From Mastigias papua (lineage: Eukaryota > Cnidaria > Scyphozoa > Rhizostomeae > Mastigiidae), in assembly GCA_964019165.1 (NCBI GenBank), contig OZ025284.1, positions 1,732,521 to 1,796,520 of the forward strand: DNA of 64,000 nucleotides, written 5' to 3'. Below are positions 48,171 to 61,430 of the stretch, piece by piece. The translations under genes and the position numbers were made by a program. Positions within the stretch are counted from its first letter, which is position 1; each line of letters opens with the position of its first letter. The notes below the pieces were generated by a model. That model saw only the letters and a program-made list of their open reading frames with translations. It made no database searches and was not told the DNA's origin.

Positions 48171-49937
48171 TTGTTTTTGTTCAGCTGTTTGCATTGGTGC
48201 AGTTAGTTTGTTGACAAGTGTAGTAAAACTGTGTGACTTAAAGTGGTACTATATCTTTCTGGGAGTTTCTGCTTGTTAGTGTTCTGTTGCATTGACTGCA
48301 ATATAAGTAAAAGAACACATTGAGTGAAAAAGTCAGAGCACACTAATAATCTGTCTTTATGAGAGAGTTTGATAAATGAGAAAATTAAAGTTTGAAATAA
48401 AAGATAACAATATCATTTCCTTATTGCTGTGGGGCCTTTTGCTAACCACTGCAGGTGCTTATGACAAATAATCCTTTTTGTACTTTGTATAAATAGGATG
48501 AAAGATAAATGTTGGTTGATGTGTCTTTCTTATAGAGCCCTTGTAGACTTGAACAATGCATAGACAGCCCCCACCATAGTTTGATTTTTGTTGAAGATTT
48601 TCTAGCATTCCTTCCTAATCATGTTCTAAGCCCTCTGTGAACCCCCATTCTTCCTTCCCTATCCTTCTTATTCCCCCTATTTCACAATGGCTGGCACTGC
48701 CACTAGCAACCACTCATAATTTAGATTATTGATATTGTAATGTTTTCATTAGATGTGTTTGGGAGGGCTCTGACACAATGACTTACTGCATGCTTGTGTA
48801 GTACTGAACTGATGATAAATCATGAGACATGCTTATTTACATAAATACAATCATTCAATTACATTAATATCCAAAGATAGGATACTACAGATATCAATTG
48901 ACAGAGCATTAAAGTATTGTCTCTGAACTATAAAGAAGGGTCTCCATGTGTATAGGGCATATTTGGCACCTAAGTATGACTTGGAAAAAGTTCTTTCTAC
49001 ACACCCCCAAGCAAATCATTCTCGATGTGTCACCTGTTGCTGTTGCTATTATTGAAGCAGATAGTGCTAGTAATGTTCTTCTTTGAAGTTTACTAATACC
49101 TTAATTTCTACATACAAGATTTTTATAGTTAGTAGTTTCAGCTGTATAAATTTTTGTTCAAGCTATTTGCAGCCCCACAATTTTTAGGACATGAAACAGC
49201 TCCCCTGTGCATCTTTCACCAAATCCAACCTGACTGCAAAGGTGCATGCCATGCAAAGCTAGTGTCAGAGGTTCATTAAGTCACTTTTGCCCTCATGCCA
49301 AAATAGCACATATTATTCACTGCACTGTCATAGGGTGCCTATGTAGGTATGAGACATGACTGAGAGGTATATGTCTAAAAGAACTCCAGACTGAGTAGTA
49401 CCCTGATGTTAAGAGTTCATTGTTTCAAGAGCACAGTGTTCAGTACTAGAACATTTGCCTTTGCTGCAGCTTGTCCTTGGAACAGTCCTCTTGTGGAAAT
49501 TTGTTCTTCTGACAAGATTACTAGTTTTAATTCATTAGTAATGACTTATGAATTTAATATTAATATCTTATAATATTTGAATTGTTGAGTGGACAGAGTA
49601 TTGTATCATTAATAAAGGTCTACCCAGTTAGACAGTTTGAAGAAATTGTTGAGCCATATACCAGGTTCTCAGAATGACAAACGTTTTCCCACCTCTATGT
49701 AACAGCAAGTGCAAGTCTTGTATTGACATTGAAAACTGCAAAGGAGAGGTTGGAATTAAGTGAGTGTGGGAACACTTTGATGTATTAGCCTATTTCTGTT
49801 CATTGAATACCCAGTATAAGCCTGTTATGTTGCCCCGCTTTAACTCTGGAAGTAGAAGATTACATTCAGCCTTTATATCAGTCAAATAAACTTCTATGTG
49901 TACTGTTTAATTTTGTTTTGGTTTTTGTTGGATTAGA

Positions 49938-50030
49938 ATGGCAGGAGCAGATAGTGCCGTAGAAGCTGCTGGAAATCTGAAAGGTTGGCAGAGGCATTTT
50001 AACGCTGTGACTATTAAAGGGAGAAGAAAT
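49938..50030 (+). CDS. ATP5MK: ATP5MK-like exon with start codon
   Basis: Codes for the first 31 residues, ATG at 49938 one base after the acceptor, ending in GRRN directly before donor GTATGT. The GRxN boundary falls just before the membrane helix. Confidence 0.85.
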
Positions 50031-51717
50031 GTATGTTTTCATGGTTTTTGTGAGGATTTCCATGTCTTATAGTTATGCATATCTTCTATGGGTAGTGTTA
50101 CAACCTAATTGAAAGAAAGTGAGCAATATAGCTATAAACTAGCATTTCACCAAATTTATGTGTTTGATAGGTCATACTTTGTTCATAGAATGTCAAATAG
50201 TTTTAATGTTAGACAGGGCTCTTATGAGTCTGAATACCTGTAGGCTGTAGAAAAGTCAGGGAATTAAGTTTGAGGCCAGGTGAAATTTGAGAAACCTGGA
50301 AAAGTCTGGGTATTATTCCTGGTCAGTGGATTTTTCCAGCTCTTATTTTTGTTGCTCCTTTGTTGTTAGGGCGCATGCCAAATCATGTCCTTGGTCTGTC
50401 AGAACTGCTTGGGAAATTTGAAAGTCATAGAATTTTCAAAAATTTAAACTAGAAAACCTAGAAAATTCAGGGATTGTTTGAAAAAGTCCTGAGAGTCCTG
50501 TTAATGATGATGATGATGATCATAATGATGAGTTCCAAACATGAAATTCAAACAACCACTTCAAGAATAGAAACCTATGCAAGTTAGCCAACAGGTCTTG
50601 TATTGATACAAGTATAACAGAAAAAGCAGCTGTCGGTATAAATAACCATATTATCAATTAGGAAAGGACTCGTTTAATAATCATGTGCCCTAGTGATGAA
50701 ACCAGAGTTTTTAAACTTTCCAGAGCCTGCTTGAGTTATTGTCTTTGGTACCAACAGTTTCTTTGATTTTCTATGCAATGTACCTTAGCTTTGGGACACT
50801 CTGGGAAACTTTGTATAACATGAAATGTCAGTTGTGTAAAGTAACACGTTTGTTTTTAAGAAACATGAGGCTCAAATCAAGCAAAAATTAAGAAACAGGG
50901 TGGCTGAGTTTCAAAGTAAACTTAAAAAATCTGTTTTTGCGAAACAATTTTTAATTGAACTGGAAATAAAGTACAAACAACATCAGTCTCTCAAATGTTT
51001 TTAACTAAAACTTCAATTCTTATCTAGTAGTTCCCTTGTTACATAGGAAATTTCAAGAATTTTAAGAAACACTTAAGAAACATTTAGGGTTGGGTTCGAC
51101 AAAATATTAAGAAGCATCCAGGCTGAAGGGAGAGAGTTTGTTTCTTGTATACAAAAAACATGTACACTGTCATTCCTCTTTGATTCGTCTTGAGTAAAAC
51201 TTCTTATACATCTCCTCTCCAGTTCCTTATGCGGTAAAATATTGTTTATAATTTTGCAATAAATCTCCAAGTATTTATTGGCTCCAGGACATAGGCGAAT
51301 CCAGAGTTTGGTTTTTGGGGGGCCATTTGGAAAGAAAATTATAGGGATTCTTCATAGCCATGCCCTGTTAAGACTTTTGAAGTGTTGTGTAGAGTGCTCA
51401 ATTCATTTCTTATTGATTTTCTTGTCTATTTCATGTGGCATGTCTCTGAAAGAGAGTTTTTGCCATATGAAATATTGCCATTTGGGGAGCCATGGCCCCC
51501 GGTCCCCCCCCCCTTGGATCCACGCTTGCTCCAGGAGATAGCAGGTTGGTTTACAATAGATAGTGCATAGAACATCGTGAACTTGTGACATAGCAGATTG
51601 TAAACGTTTATTGTCGTTTAAAATCAGCTTGATTCCGCCTTCCAGGTAGTCTTTGCAGTATATGGTACAATCTTTGCACTTTATGGAATTTACAAGCTAA
51701 AAGGCAAAAAGAACTAG
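49938..51717 (+). CDS. ATP5MK: DAPIT/USMG5-like ATP synthase membrane subunit k, two coding exons
   Basis: Two coding exons, 49938-50030 and 51646-51717, join in phase 0 into a 54-aa protein. Exon 1 begins MAGADSAVEAAGNLKG and ends FNAVTIKGRRN; exon 2 is VVFAVYGTIFALYGIYKL followed by KGKKN and TAG. This matches the 58-aa animal DAPIT protein: MAG start, G..K/W...FN..T..GR.N, then one TM helix with A.YG.I....YKL and a lysine-rich end. In animals DAPIT sits in the inner mitochondrial membrane in the Fo part of ATP synthase and supports dimer formation. An acceptor (GGATTAG at 49930-49936) just before the ATG implies a non-coding 5' exon, possibly ending at 49759 (GTGAGT follows). The intron (51 bp short of 1.7 kb) holds a MITE. 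Identification rests on motif match and exact splice phase. Confidence 0.87.
51281..51536. mobile_element. MITE in ATP5MK intron with 9-bp target duplication
   Basis: GCTCCAGGA at 51281-51289 is repeated at 51528-51536 and flanks a 238-bp element. Its ends (AGGCGAATCCAGAG and CTTGGATCCACGCTT) are imperfect inverted copies, with G-rich then C-rich interior edges. A duplication of 8-9 bp suggests a hAT- or MuDR-type DNA transposon. Confidence 0.65.
51646..51717 (+). CDS. ATP5MK: ATP5MK-like exon with TM helix and stop
   Basis: Codes for the last 23 residues. A pyrimidine tract and CCAG precede it and TAG is at 51715-51717. One hydrophobic helix (VVFAVYGTIFALYGIY) with a KLKGKK matrix-side or stop-transfer end. 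Confidence 0.85.
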   Translation, partial: VVFAVYGTIFALYGIYKLKGKKN

Positions 51718-51969
51718 ACAGCACGTGTCACTAGAAGAATGTGTTTTCCCCTGCTTGTGATACTGGTGTAACCTGAGTGGTTTAATTCCATTTTGTGTAT
51801 ATTACTATTGATGAATTTGATGAATTCACGATGAAAGACAACCGCGACATGCATTTTGTTGTTGTTGCTGTTTACTTTATTTTGAGTAGTCTGTTATACC
51901 TAGCGTTTTCAGCCAGTAGGCCTACCGTGTATTACTACAAAGAAAAGGCTGCTACATACATTAGTTTTT

Positions 51970-52393
51970 AGCATAGCCAGTTACGGCTCAGAATGTTGGG
52001 TATTGAAAAATATGGACAGGAAACAGATTGAAGCATTTGAATTATGGTGCTATCGTCGTTTCTTGCGCATAAGTTGGACTGAAAAGAAAACTAAGGACTT
52101 GATTCTGAATAAGGTGGATGTACGCGAGAGACTGCTAGCAACTTTAAATTGTAGACAAATGGCTTTCATTGGGCACATACTAAGGGGAAAGGAACATAAC
52201 CAGTGACATATTACTAGGAATGCTTTAGGGCATAAGAGGGAGAGGAAGAAAAAAAGTTATATTTAGCGACAGCATCAAAGAGATTTCTGATGGAAGAAGT
52301 ATAACTCAGCTGTACAGACTGCCACAGGACAGACGGAGATGGACAGCCACGGTTTATTTTGACCCTCCCGTTTGATCATGATGATGATGATGT
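51970..52393 (+). mobile_element. LINE ORF2 C-terminal fragment with (ATG)n tail
   Basis: SIASYGSECWVLKNMDRKQIEAFELWCYRR...SWTEKKT...RQMAFIGHILRGKE is the familiar C-terminal section of RTE/Jockey-like LINE ORF2. After a frameshift it continues as SDSIKEISDGRSITQLYRLPQDRRRW to a stop at 52373-52375 and a short ATG-repeat tail. A 5'-truncated relic. Confidence 0.8.
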
Positions 52394-55300
52394 GCATACT
52401 GCATCCAGGCAGGGACCCCTAGTTTAACGTCCATTCTGACGGACGGCGGAGTGAGTTGTTGCAGTCTTACACAACTCTACAGCATTAATTTTCCACATAA
52501 TTCATTGATTTTGATTGCAGATTGAAAAGTGATGAAAATGAGCCATTTTTGGCCAAAAAGTAAGGCTATAGCCTTGGTATTTTGGTGAAAAATGACCAAA
52601 TTTGAAATTGATTGATTTTGATTGCAGATTGAAAAGTGATGAAAATGAGCCATTTTTGGCCAAAAAGTAAGGCTATAGCCTTGGTATTTTGGTGAAAAAT
52701 GACCAAATTTGAAATTGATTGATTTTGATTGCAGATTGAAAAGTGATGAAAATGAGCCATTTTTGGCCAAAAAGTAAGGCTATAGCCTTGGTATTTTGGT
52801 GAAAAATGACCAAATTTGAAATTGATTGATTTTGATTGCAGATTGACAAGTGATGAAAATGAGCCATTTTTGGCCAAAAAGTAAGGCTATAGCCTTGGTA
52901 TTTTGGTGAAAAATGACCAAATTTGAAATTGATTGATTTTGATTGCAGATTGAAAAGTGATGAAAATGAGCCATTTTTGGCCAAAAAGTAAGGCTATAGC
53001 CTTGGTATTTTGGTGAAAAATGACCAAATTTGAAATTGATTGATTTTGATTGCAGATTGAAAAGTGATGAAAATGAGCCATTTTTGGCCAAAAAGTAAGG
53101 CTATAGCCTTGGTATTTTGGTGAAAAATGACCAAATTTGAAATTGATTGATTTTGATTGCAGATTGAAAAGTGATGAAAATGAGCCATTTTTGGCCAAAA
53201 AGTAAGGCTATAGCCTTGGTATTTTGGTGAAAAATGACCAAATTTGAAATTGATTGATTTTGATTGCAAATTGAAAAGTGATGAAAATGAGCCATGTTAG
53301 GCCAAACAGTAAGGCTATAGCCTTGGTATTTTGGTGAAAAATGACCAAATTTGAAATTGATTGATTTTGATTGCAGATTGAAAAGTGATGAAAATGAGCC
53401 ATTTTTGGCCAAAAAGTAAGGCTATAGCCTTGGTATTTTGGTGAAAAATGACCAAATTTGAAATTGATTGATTTTGATTGCAGATTGAAAAGTGATGAAA
53501 ATGAGCCAGTTTTGGCCAAAAAGTAAGGCTATAGCCTTGGTATTTTGGTGAAAAATGACCAAATTTGAAATTGATTGATTTTGATTGCAGATTGAAAAGT
53601 GATGAAAATGAGCCATTTTTGGCCAAAAAGTAAGGCTATAGCCTTGGTATTTTGGTGAAAAATGACCAAATTTGAAATTGATTGATTTTGATTGCAGATT
53701 GAAAAGTGATGAAAATGAGCCATTTTTGGCCAAAAGGTAAGGCTATAGCCTTGGTATTTTGGTGAAAAATGACCAAATTTGAAATTGATTGATTTTGATT
53801 GCAGATTGAAAAGTGATGAAAATGAGCCATTTTTGGCCAAAAAGTAAGGCTATAGCCTTGGTATTTTGGTGAAAAATGACCAAATTTGAAATTGATTGAT
53901 TTTGATTGCAGATTGAAAAGTGATGAAAATGAGCCATTTTTGGCCAAAAAGTAAGGCTATAGCCTTGGTATTTTGGTGAAAAATGACCAAATTTGAAATT
54001 GATTGATTTTGATTGCAGATTGAAAAGTGATGAAAATGAGCAATTTTTGGCCAAAAAGTAAGGCTATAGCCTTGTTATTTTGGTGAAAAATGACCAAATT
54101 TGAAATTGATTGATTTTGATTGCAGATTGAAAAGTGATGAAAATGAGCCATTTTTGGCCAAAAAGTAAGGCTATAGCCTTGGTATTTTGGTGAAAAATGA
54201 CCAAATTTGAAATTGATTGATTTTGATTGCAGATTGAAAAGTGATGAAAATGAGCCATTTTTGGCCAAAAAGTAAGGCTATAGCCTTGGTATTTTGGTGA
54301 AAAATGACCAAATTTGAAATTGATTGATTTTGATTGCAGATTGAAAAGTGATGAAAATGAGCCATTTTTGGCCAAAAAGTAAGGCTATAGCCTTGGTATT
54401 TTGGTGAAAAATGACCAAATTTGAAATTGATTGATTTTGATTGCAGATTGAAAAGTGATGAAAATGAGCCATTTTTGGCCAAAAAGTAAGGCTATAGCCT
54501 TGGTATTTTGGTGAAAAATGACCAAATTTGAAATTGATTGATTTTGATTGCAGATTGAAAAGTGATGAAAATGAGCCATTTTTGGCCAAAAAGTAAGGCT
54601 ATAGCCTTGGTATTTTGGTGAAAAATGACCAAATTTGAAATTGATTGATTTTGATTGCAGATTGACAAGTGATGAAAATGAGCCATTTTTGGCCAAAAAG
54701 TAAGGCTATAGCCTTGGTATTTTGGTGAAAAATGACCAAATTTGAAATTGATTGATTTTGATTGCAGATTGAAAAGTGATGAAAATGAGCCATTTTTGGC
54801 CAAAAAGTAAGGCTATAGCCTTGGTATTTTGGTGAAAAATGACCAAATTTGAAATTGATTGATTTTGATTGCAGATTGAAAAGTGATGAAAATGAGCCAT
54901 TTTTGGCCAAAAAGTAAGGCTATAGCCTTGGTATTTTGGTGAAAAATGACCAAATTTGAAATTGATTGATTTTGATTGCAGATTGAAAAGTGATGAAAAT
55001 GAGCCATTTTTGGCCAAAAAGTAAGGCTATAGCCTTGGTATTTTGGTGAAAAATGACCAAATTTGAAATTGATTGATTTGATTGCAGATTGAAAAGTGAT
55101 GAAAATGAGCCATTTTTGGCCAAAAAGTAAGGCTATAGCCTTGGTATTTTGGTGAAAAATGACCAAATTTGAAATTGATTGATTTTGATTGCAGATTGAA
55201 AAGTGATGAAAATGAGCCATTTTTGGCCAAAAAGTAAGGCTATAGCCTTGGTATTTTGGTGAAAAATGACCAAATTTGAAATTGATTGATTTTGATTGCA

Positions 55301-58300
55301 GATTGAAAAGTGATGAAAATGAGCCATTTTTGGCCAAAAAGTAAGGCTATAGCCATGGTATTTTGGTGAAAAATGACCAAATTTGAAATTGATTGATTTT
55401 GATTGCAGATTGAAAAGTGATGAAAATGAGCCATTTTGGCCAAAAAGTAAGGCTATAGCCTTGGTATTTTGGTGAAAAATGACCAAATTTGAAATTGATT
55501 GATTTTGATTGCAGATTGAAAAGTGATGAAAATGAGCCATTTTTGGCCAAAAAGTAAGGCTATAGCCTTGGTATTTTGGTGAAAAATGACCAAATTTGAA
55601 ATTGATTGATTTTGATTGCAGATTGAAAAGTGATGAAAATGAGCCATTTTTGGCCAAAAAGTAAGGCTATAGCCTTGGTATTTTGGTGAAAAATGACCAA
55701 ATTTGAAATTGATTGATTTTGATTGCAGATTGAAAAGTGATGAAAATGAGCCATTTTTGGCCAAAAAGTAAGGCTATAGCCTTGGTATTTTGGTGAAAAA
55801 TGACCAAATTTGAAATTGATTGATTTTGATTGCAGATTGAAAAGTGATGAAAATGAGCCATTTTTGGCCAAAAAGTAAGGCTATAGCCTTGGTATTTTGG
55901 TGAAAAATGACCAAATTTGAAATTGATTGATTTTGATTGCAGATTGAAAAGTGATGAAAATGAGCCATTTTTGGCCAAAAAGTAAGGCTATAGCCTTGGT
56001 ATTTTGGTGAAAAATGACCAAATTTGAAATTGATTGATTTTGATTGCAGATTGAAAAGTGATGAAAATGAGCCATTTTTGGCCAAAAAGTAAGGCTATAG
56101 CCTTGGTATTTTGGTGAAAAATGACCAAATTTGAAATTGATTGATTTTGATTGCAGATTGAAAAGTGATGAAAATGAGCCATTTTTGGCCAAAAAGTAAG
56201 GCTATAGCCTTGGTATTTTGGTGAAAAATGACCAAATTTGAAATTGATTGATTTTGATTGCAGATTGAAAAGTGATGAAAATGAGCCATTTTTGGCCAAA
56301 AAGTAAGGCTATAGCCTTGGTATTTTGGTGAAAAATGACCAAATTTGAAATTGATTGATTTTGATTGCAGATTGAAAAGTGATGAAAATGAGCCATTTTT
56401 GGCCAAAAAGTAAGGCTATAGCCTTGGTATTTTGGTGAAAAATGACCAAATTTGAAATTGATTGATTTTGATTGCAGATTGAAAAGTGATGAAAATGAGC
56501 CATTTTTGGCCAAAAGGTAAGGCTATAGCCTTGGTATTTTGGTGAAAAATGACCAAATTTGAAATTGATTGATTTTGATTGCAGATTGAAAAGTGATGAA
56601 AATGAGCCATTTTTGGCCAAAAAGTAAGGCTATAGCCTTGGTATTTTGGTGAAAAATGACCAAATTTGAAATTGATTGATTTTGATTGCAGATTGAAAAG
56701 TGATGAAAATGAGCCATGTTTGGCCAAAAAGTAAGGCTATAGCCTTGGTATTTTGGTGAAAAATGACCAAATTTGAAATTGATTGATTTTGATTGCAGAT
56801 TGAAAAGTGATGAAAATGAGCCATTTTTGGCCAAAAAGTAAGGCTATAGCCTTGGTATTTTGGTGAAAAATGACCAAATTTGAAATTGATTGATTTTGAT
56901 TGCAGATTGAAAAGTGATGAAAATGAGCCATTTTTGGCCAAAAAGTAAGGCTATATCCTTGGTATTTTGGTGAAAAATGACCAAATTTGAAATTGATTGA
57001 TTTTGATTGCAGATTGAAAAGTGATGAAAATGAGCCATTTTTGGCCAAAAAGTAAGGCTATAGCCATGGTATTTTGGTGAAAAATGACCAAATTTGAAAT
57101 TGATTGATTTGATTGCAGATTGAAAAGTGATGAAAATGAGCCATTGTTGGCCAAAAAGTAAGGCTATAGCCTTGGTATTTTGGTGAAAAATGACCAAATT
57201 TGAAATTGATTGATTTTGATTGCAGATTGAAAAGTGATGAAAATGAGCCATTTTTGGCCAAAACGTAAGGCTATAGCCTTGGTATTTTGGTGAAAAATGA
57301 CCAAATTTGAAATTGATTGATTTTGATTGCAGATTGAAAAGTGATGACAATGAGCGATTGTTGGCCGAAAAGTAAGGCTATAGCCTTGGTATTTTGGTGA
57401 AAAATGACCAAATTTGAAATTGATTGATTTTGATTGCAGATTGAAAAGTGATGAAAATGAGCAATTTTTGGCCAAAAAGTAAGGCTATATCCTTGGTATT
57501 TTGGTGAAAAATGACTAAATTTGAAATTGATTGATTTTGATTGCAGATTGAAAAGTGATGAAAATGAGCCATTTTCGGCCAAAAGGTAAGGCTATAGCCT
57601 TGGTATTTTGGTGAAAAATGACCAAATTTGAAATTGATTGATTTTGATTGCAGATTGAAAAGTGATGAAAATGAGCCATTTTTGGGCAAAAGGTAAGGCT
57701 ATAGCCTTGGTATTTTGGTGAAAAATGACCAAATTTGAAATTGATTGATTTTGATTGCAGATTGAAAAGTGATGAAAATGAGCCATTTTTGGCCAAACAG
57801 TAAGGCTATAGCCTTGGTATTTTGGTGAAAAATGACCAAATTTGAAATTGATTGATTTTGATTGCAGATTGAAAAGTGATGAAAATGAGCCATTTTTGGC
57901 CAAACAGTAAGGCTATAGCCTTGGTATTTTGGTGAAAAATGACCAAATTTGAAATTGATTGATTTTGATTGCAGATTGAAAAGTGATGACAATGAGCCAT
58001 TTTTGGCCAAAAAGTAAGGCTATAGCCTTGGTATTTTGGTGAAAAATGACCAAATTTGAAATTGATTGATTTTGATTGCAGATTGAAAAGTGATGAAAAT
58101 GAGCCATTTTTGGCCAAAAAGTAAGGCTATAGCCTTGTTATTTTGGTGAAAAATGACCAAATTTGAAATTGATTGAATTTGATTGCAGATTGAAAAGTGA
58201 TGAAAATGAGCCATTTTTGGCCAAAAAGTAAGGCTATAGCCTTGATATTTTGGTGAAAAATGACCAAATTTGAAATTGATTGATTTTGATTGCAGATTGA

Positions 58301-58879
58301 AAAGTGATGAAAATGAGCCATTTTTGGCCAAAAAGTAAGGCTATAGCCTTGGTATTTTGGTGAAAAATGACCAAATTTGAAATTGATTGATTTTGATTGC
58401 AGATTGAAAGTGATGAAAATGAGCCATTTTTGGCCAAAAAGTAAGGCTATAGCCTTGGTATTTTGGTGAAAAATGACCAAATTTGAAATTGATTGATTTT
58501 GATTGCAGATTGAAAAGTGATGAAAATGAGCCATGTTTGGCCAAAAAGTAAGGCTATAGCCTTGGTATTTTGGTGAAAAATGACCAAATTTGAAATTGAT
58601 TGATTTTGATTGCAGATTGAAAAGTGATGAAAATGAGCCATGTTTGGCCAAAAAGTAAGGCTATAGCCTTGGTATTTTGGTGAAAAATGACCAAATTTGA
58701 AATTGATTGATTTTGATTGCAGATTGAAAAGTGATGAAAATGAGCCATTTTTGGCCAAAAAGTAAGGCTATAGCCTTGGTATTTTGGTGAAAAATGACCA
58801 AATTTGAAATTGATTGATTTTGATTGCAGATTGAAAAGTGATGAAAATGAGCCATTTTTGGCCAAAAAGTAAGGCTATA

Positions 58880-61017
58880 GCCATGGTATTTTGGTGAAAA
58901 ATGACCAAATTTGAAATTGATTGATTTGATTGCAGATTGAAAAGTGATGAAAATGAGCCATTGTTGGCCAAAAAGTAAGGCTATAGCCTTGGTATTTTGG
59001 TGAAAAATGACCAAATTTGAAATTGATTGATTTTGATTGCAGATTGAAAAGTGATGAAAATGAGCCATTTTTGGCCAAAACGTAAGGCTATAGCCTTGGT
59101 ATTTTGGTGAAAAATGACCAAATTTGAAATTGATTGATTTTGATTGCAGATTGAAAAGTGATGAAAATGAGCAATTTTTGGCCAAAAAGTAAGGCTATAT
59201 CCTTGGTATTTTGGTGAAAAATGACTAAATTTGAAATTGATTGATTTTGATTGCAGATTGAAAAGTGATGAAAATGAGCCATTTTCGGCCAAAAGGTAAG
59301 GCTATAGCCTTGGTATTTTGGTGAAAAATGACCAAATTTGAAATTGATTGATTTTGATTGCAGATTGAAAAGTGATGAAAATGAGCCATTTTTGGCCAAA
59401 AGGTAAGGCTATAGCCTTGGTATTTTGGTGAAAAATGACCAAATTTGAAATTGATTGATTTTGATTGCAGATTGAAAAGTGATGAAAATGAGCCATTTTT
59501 GGCCAAACAGTAAGGCTATAGCCTTGGTATTTTGGTGAAAAATGACCAAATTTGAAATTGATTGATTTTGATTGCAGATTGAAAAGTGATGAAAATGAGC
59601 CATGTTTGGCCAAAAAGTAAGGCTATAGCCTTGGTATTTTGGTGAAAAATGACCAAATTTGAAATTGATTGATTTTGATTGCAGATTGAAAAGTGATGAA
59701 AATGAGCCATGTTTGGCCAAAAAGTAAGGCTATAGCCTTGGTATTTTGGTGAAAAATGACCAAATTTGAAATTGATTGATTTTGATTGCAGATTGAAAAG
59801 TGATGAAAATGAGCCATTTTTGGCCAAAAAGTAAGGCTATAGCCTTGGTATTTTGGTGAAAAATGACCAAATTTGAAATTGATTGATTTTGATTGCAGAT
59901 TGAAAAGTGATGAAAATGAGCCATTTTTGGCCAAAAAGTAAGGCTATAGCCATGGTATTTTGGTGAAAAATGACCAAATTTGAAATTGATTGATTTGATT
60001 GCAGATTGAAAAGTGATGAAAATGAGCCATTGTTGGCCAAAAAGTAAGGCTATAGCCTTGGTATTTTGGTGAAAAATGACCAAATTTGAAATTGATTGAT
60101 TTTGATTGCAGATTGAAAAGTGATGAAAATGAGCCATTTTTGGCCAAAACGTAAGGCTATAGCCTTGGTATTTTGGTGAAAAATGACCAAATTTGAAATT
60201 GATTGATTTTGATTGCAGATTGAAAAGTGATGAAAATGAGCAATTTTTGGCCAAAAAGTAAGGCTATATCCTTGGTATTTTGGTGAAAAATGACTAAATT
60301 TGAAATTGATTGATTTTGATTGCAGATTGAAAAGTGATGAAAATGAGCCATTTTCGGCCAAAAGGTAAGGCTATAGCCTTGGTATTTTGGTGAAAAATGA
60401 CCAAATTTGAAATTGATTGATTTTGATTGCAGATTGAAAAGTGATGAAAATGAGCCATTTTTGGCCAAAAGGTAAGGCTATAGCCTTGGTATTTTGGTGA
60501 AAAATGACCAAATTTGAAATTGATTGATTTTGATTGCAGATTGAAAAGTGATGAAAATGAGCCATTTTTGGCCAAACAGTAAGGCTATAGCCTTGGTATT
60601 TTGGTGAAAAATGACCAAATTTGAAATTGATTGATTTTGATTGCAGATTGAAAAGTGATGAAAATGAGCCATTTTTGGCCAAACAGTAAGGCTATAGCCT
60701 TGGTATTTTGGTGAAAAATGACCAAATTTGAAATTGATTGATTTTGATTGCAGATTGAAAAGTGATGAAAATGAGCCATTTTTGGCCAAAAAGTAAGGCT
60801 ATAGCCTTGGTAATTTGGTGAAAAAGGACCACATTTGAAATTGATTGATTTTGATTGCAGATTGAAAAGTGATGAAAATGAGCCATTTTTGGCCAAAAAG
60901 TAAGGCTATAGCCTTGTTATTTTGGTGAAAAATGACCAAATTTGAAATTGATTGATTTTGATTGCAGATTGAAAAGTGATGAAAATGAGCCATTTTTGGC
61001 CAAAAAGTAAGGCTATA
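58880..61017. repeat. 10-monomer higher-order repeat (1,069 bp), two tandem copies
   Basis: The marker order GCCATGG, a 106-bp monomer lacking one T, CATTGTTGG, AAACGTAAGG, AGCAATTTTTGG with CTATATCC, GACTAAATT, TTTTCGG with AAAAGG, AAAAGG, AAACAG occurs starting at 58880 and again at 59949, exactly 1,069 bp later. A related, slightly longer set starts at 57063. The second unit diverges near 60800. Confidence 0.85.
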
Positions 61018-61430
61018 GCCTTGGTATTTTGGTGAAAAATGACCAAATTTGAAATTGATTGATTTTGATAGCAGATTGAAAAGTGATGAAAATGAGCCAT
61101 TTTTGGCCAAAGAGTAAGGCTATAGCCTTGATATTTTGGTGAAAAATGACCAAATTTGAAATTGATTGATTTTGATTGCAGATTGAAAAGTGATGAAAAT
61201 GAGCCATGTTTGGCCAAAAAGTAAGGCTATAGCCTTGGTATTTTGGTGCAAAATGACCAAATTTGAAATTGATTGATTTTGATTGCAGATTGAAAAGTGA
61301 TGAAAATGAGCCATTTTTGGCCAAAAAGTAAGGCTATAGCCTTGGCATTTTGGTGAAAAATGACCAAGTTTGAAATTGATTGATTTTGATTGCAGATTGA
61401 AAAGTGATGAAAATGAGCCATTTTTGGCCA

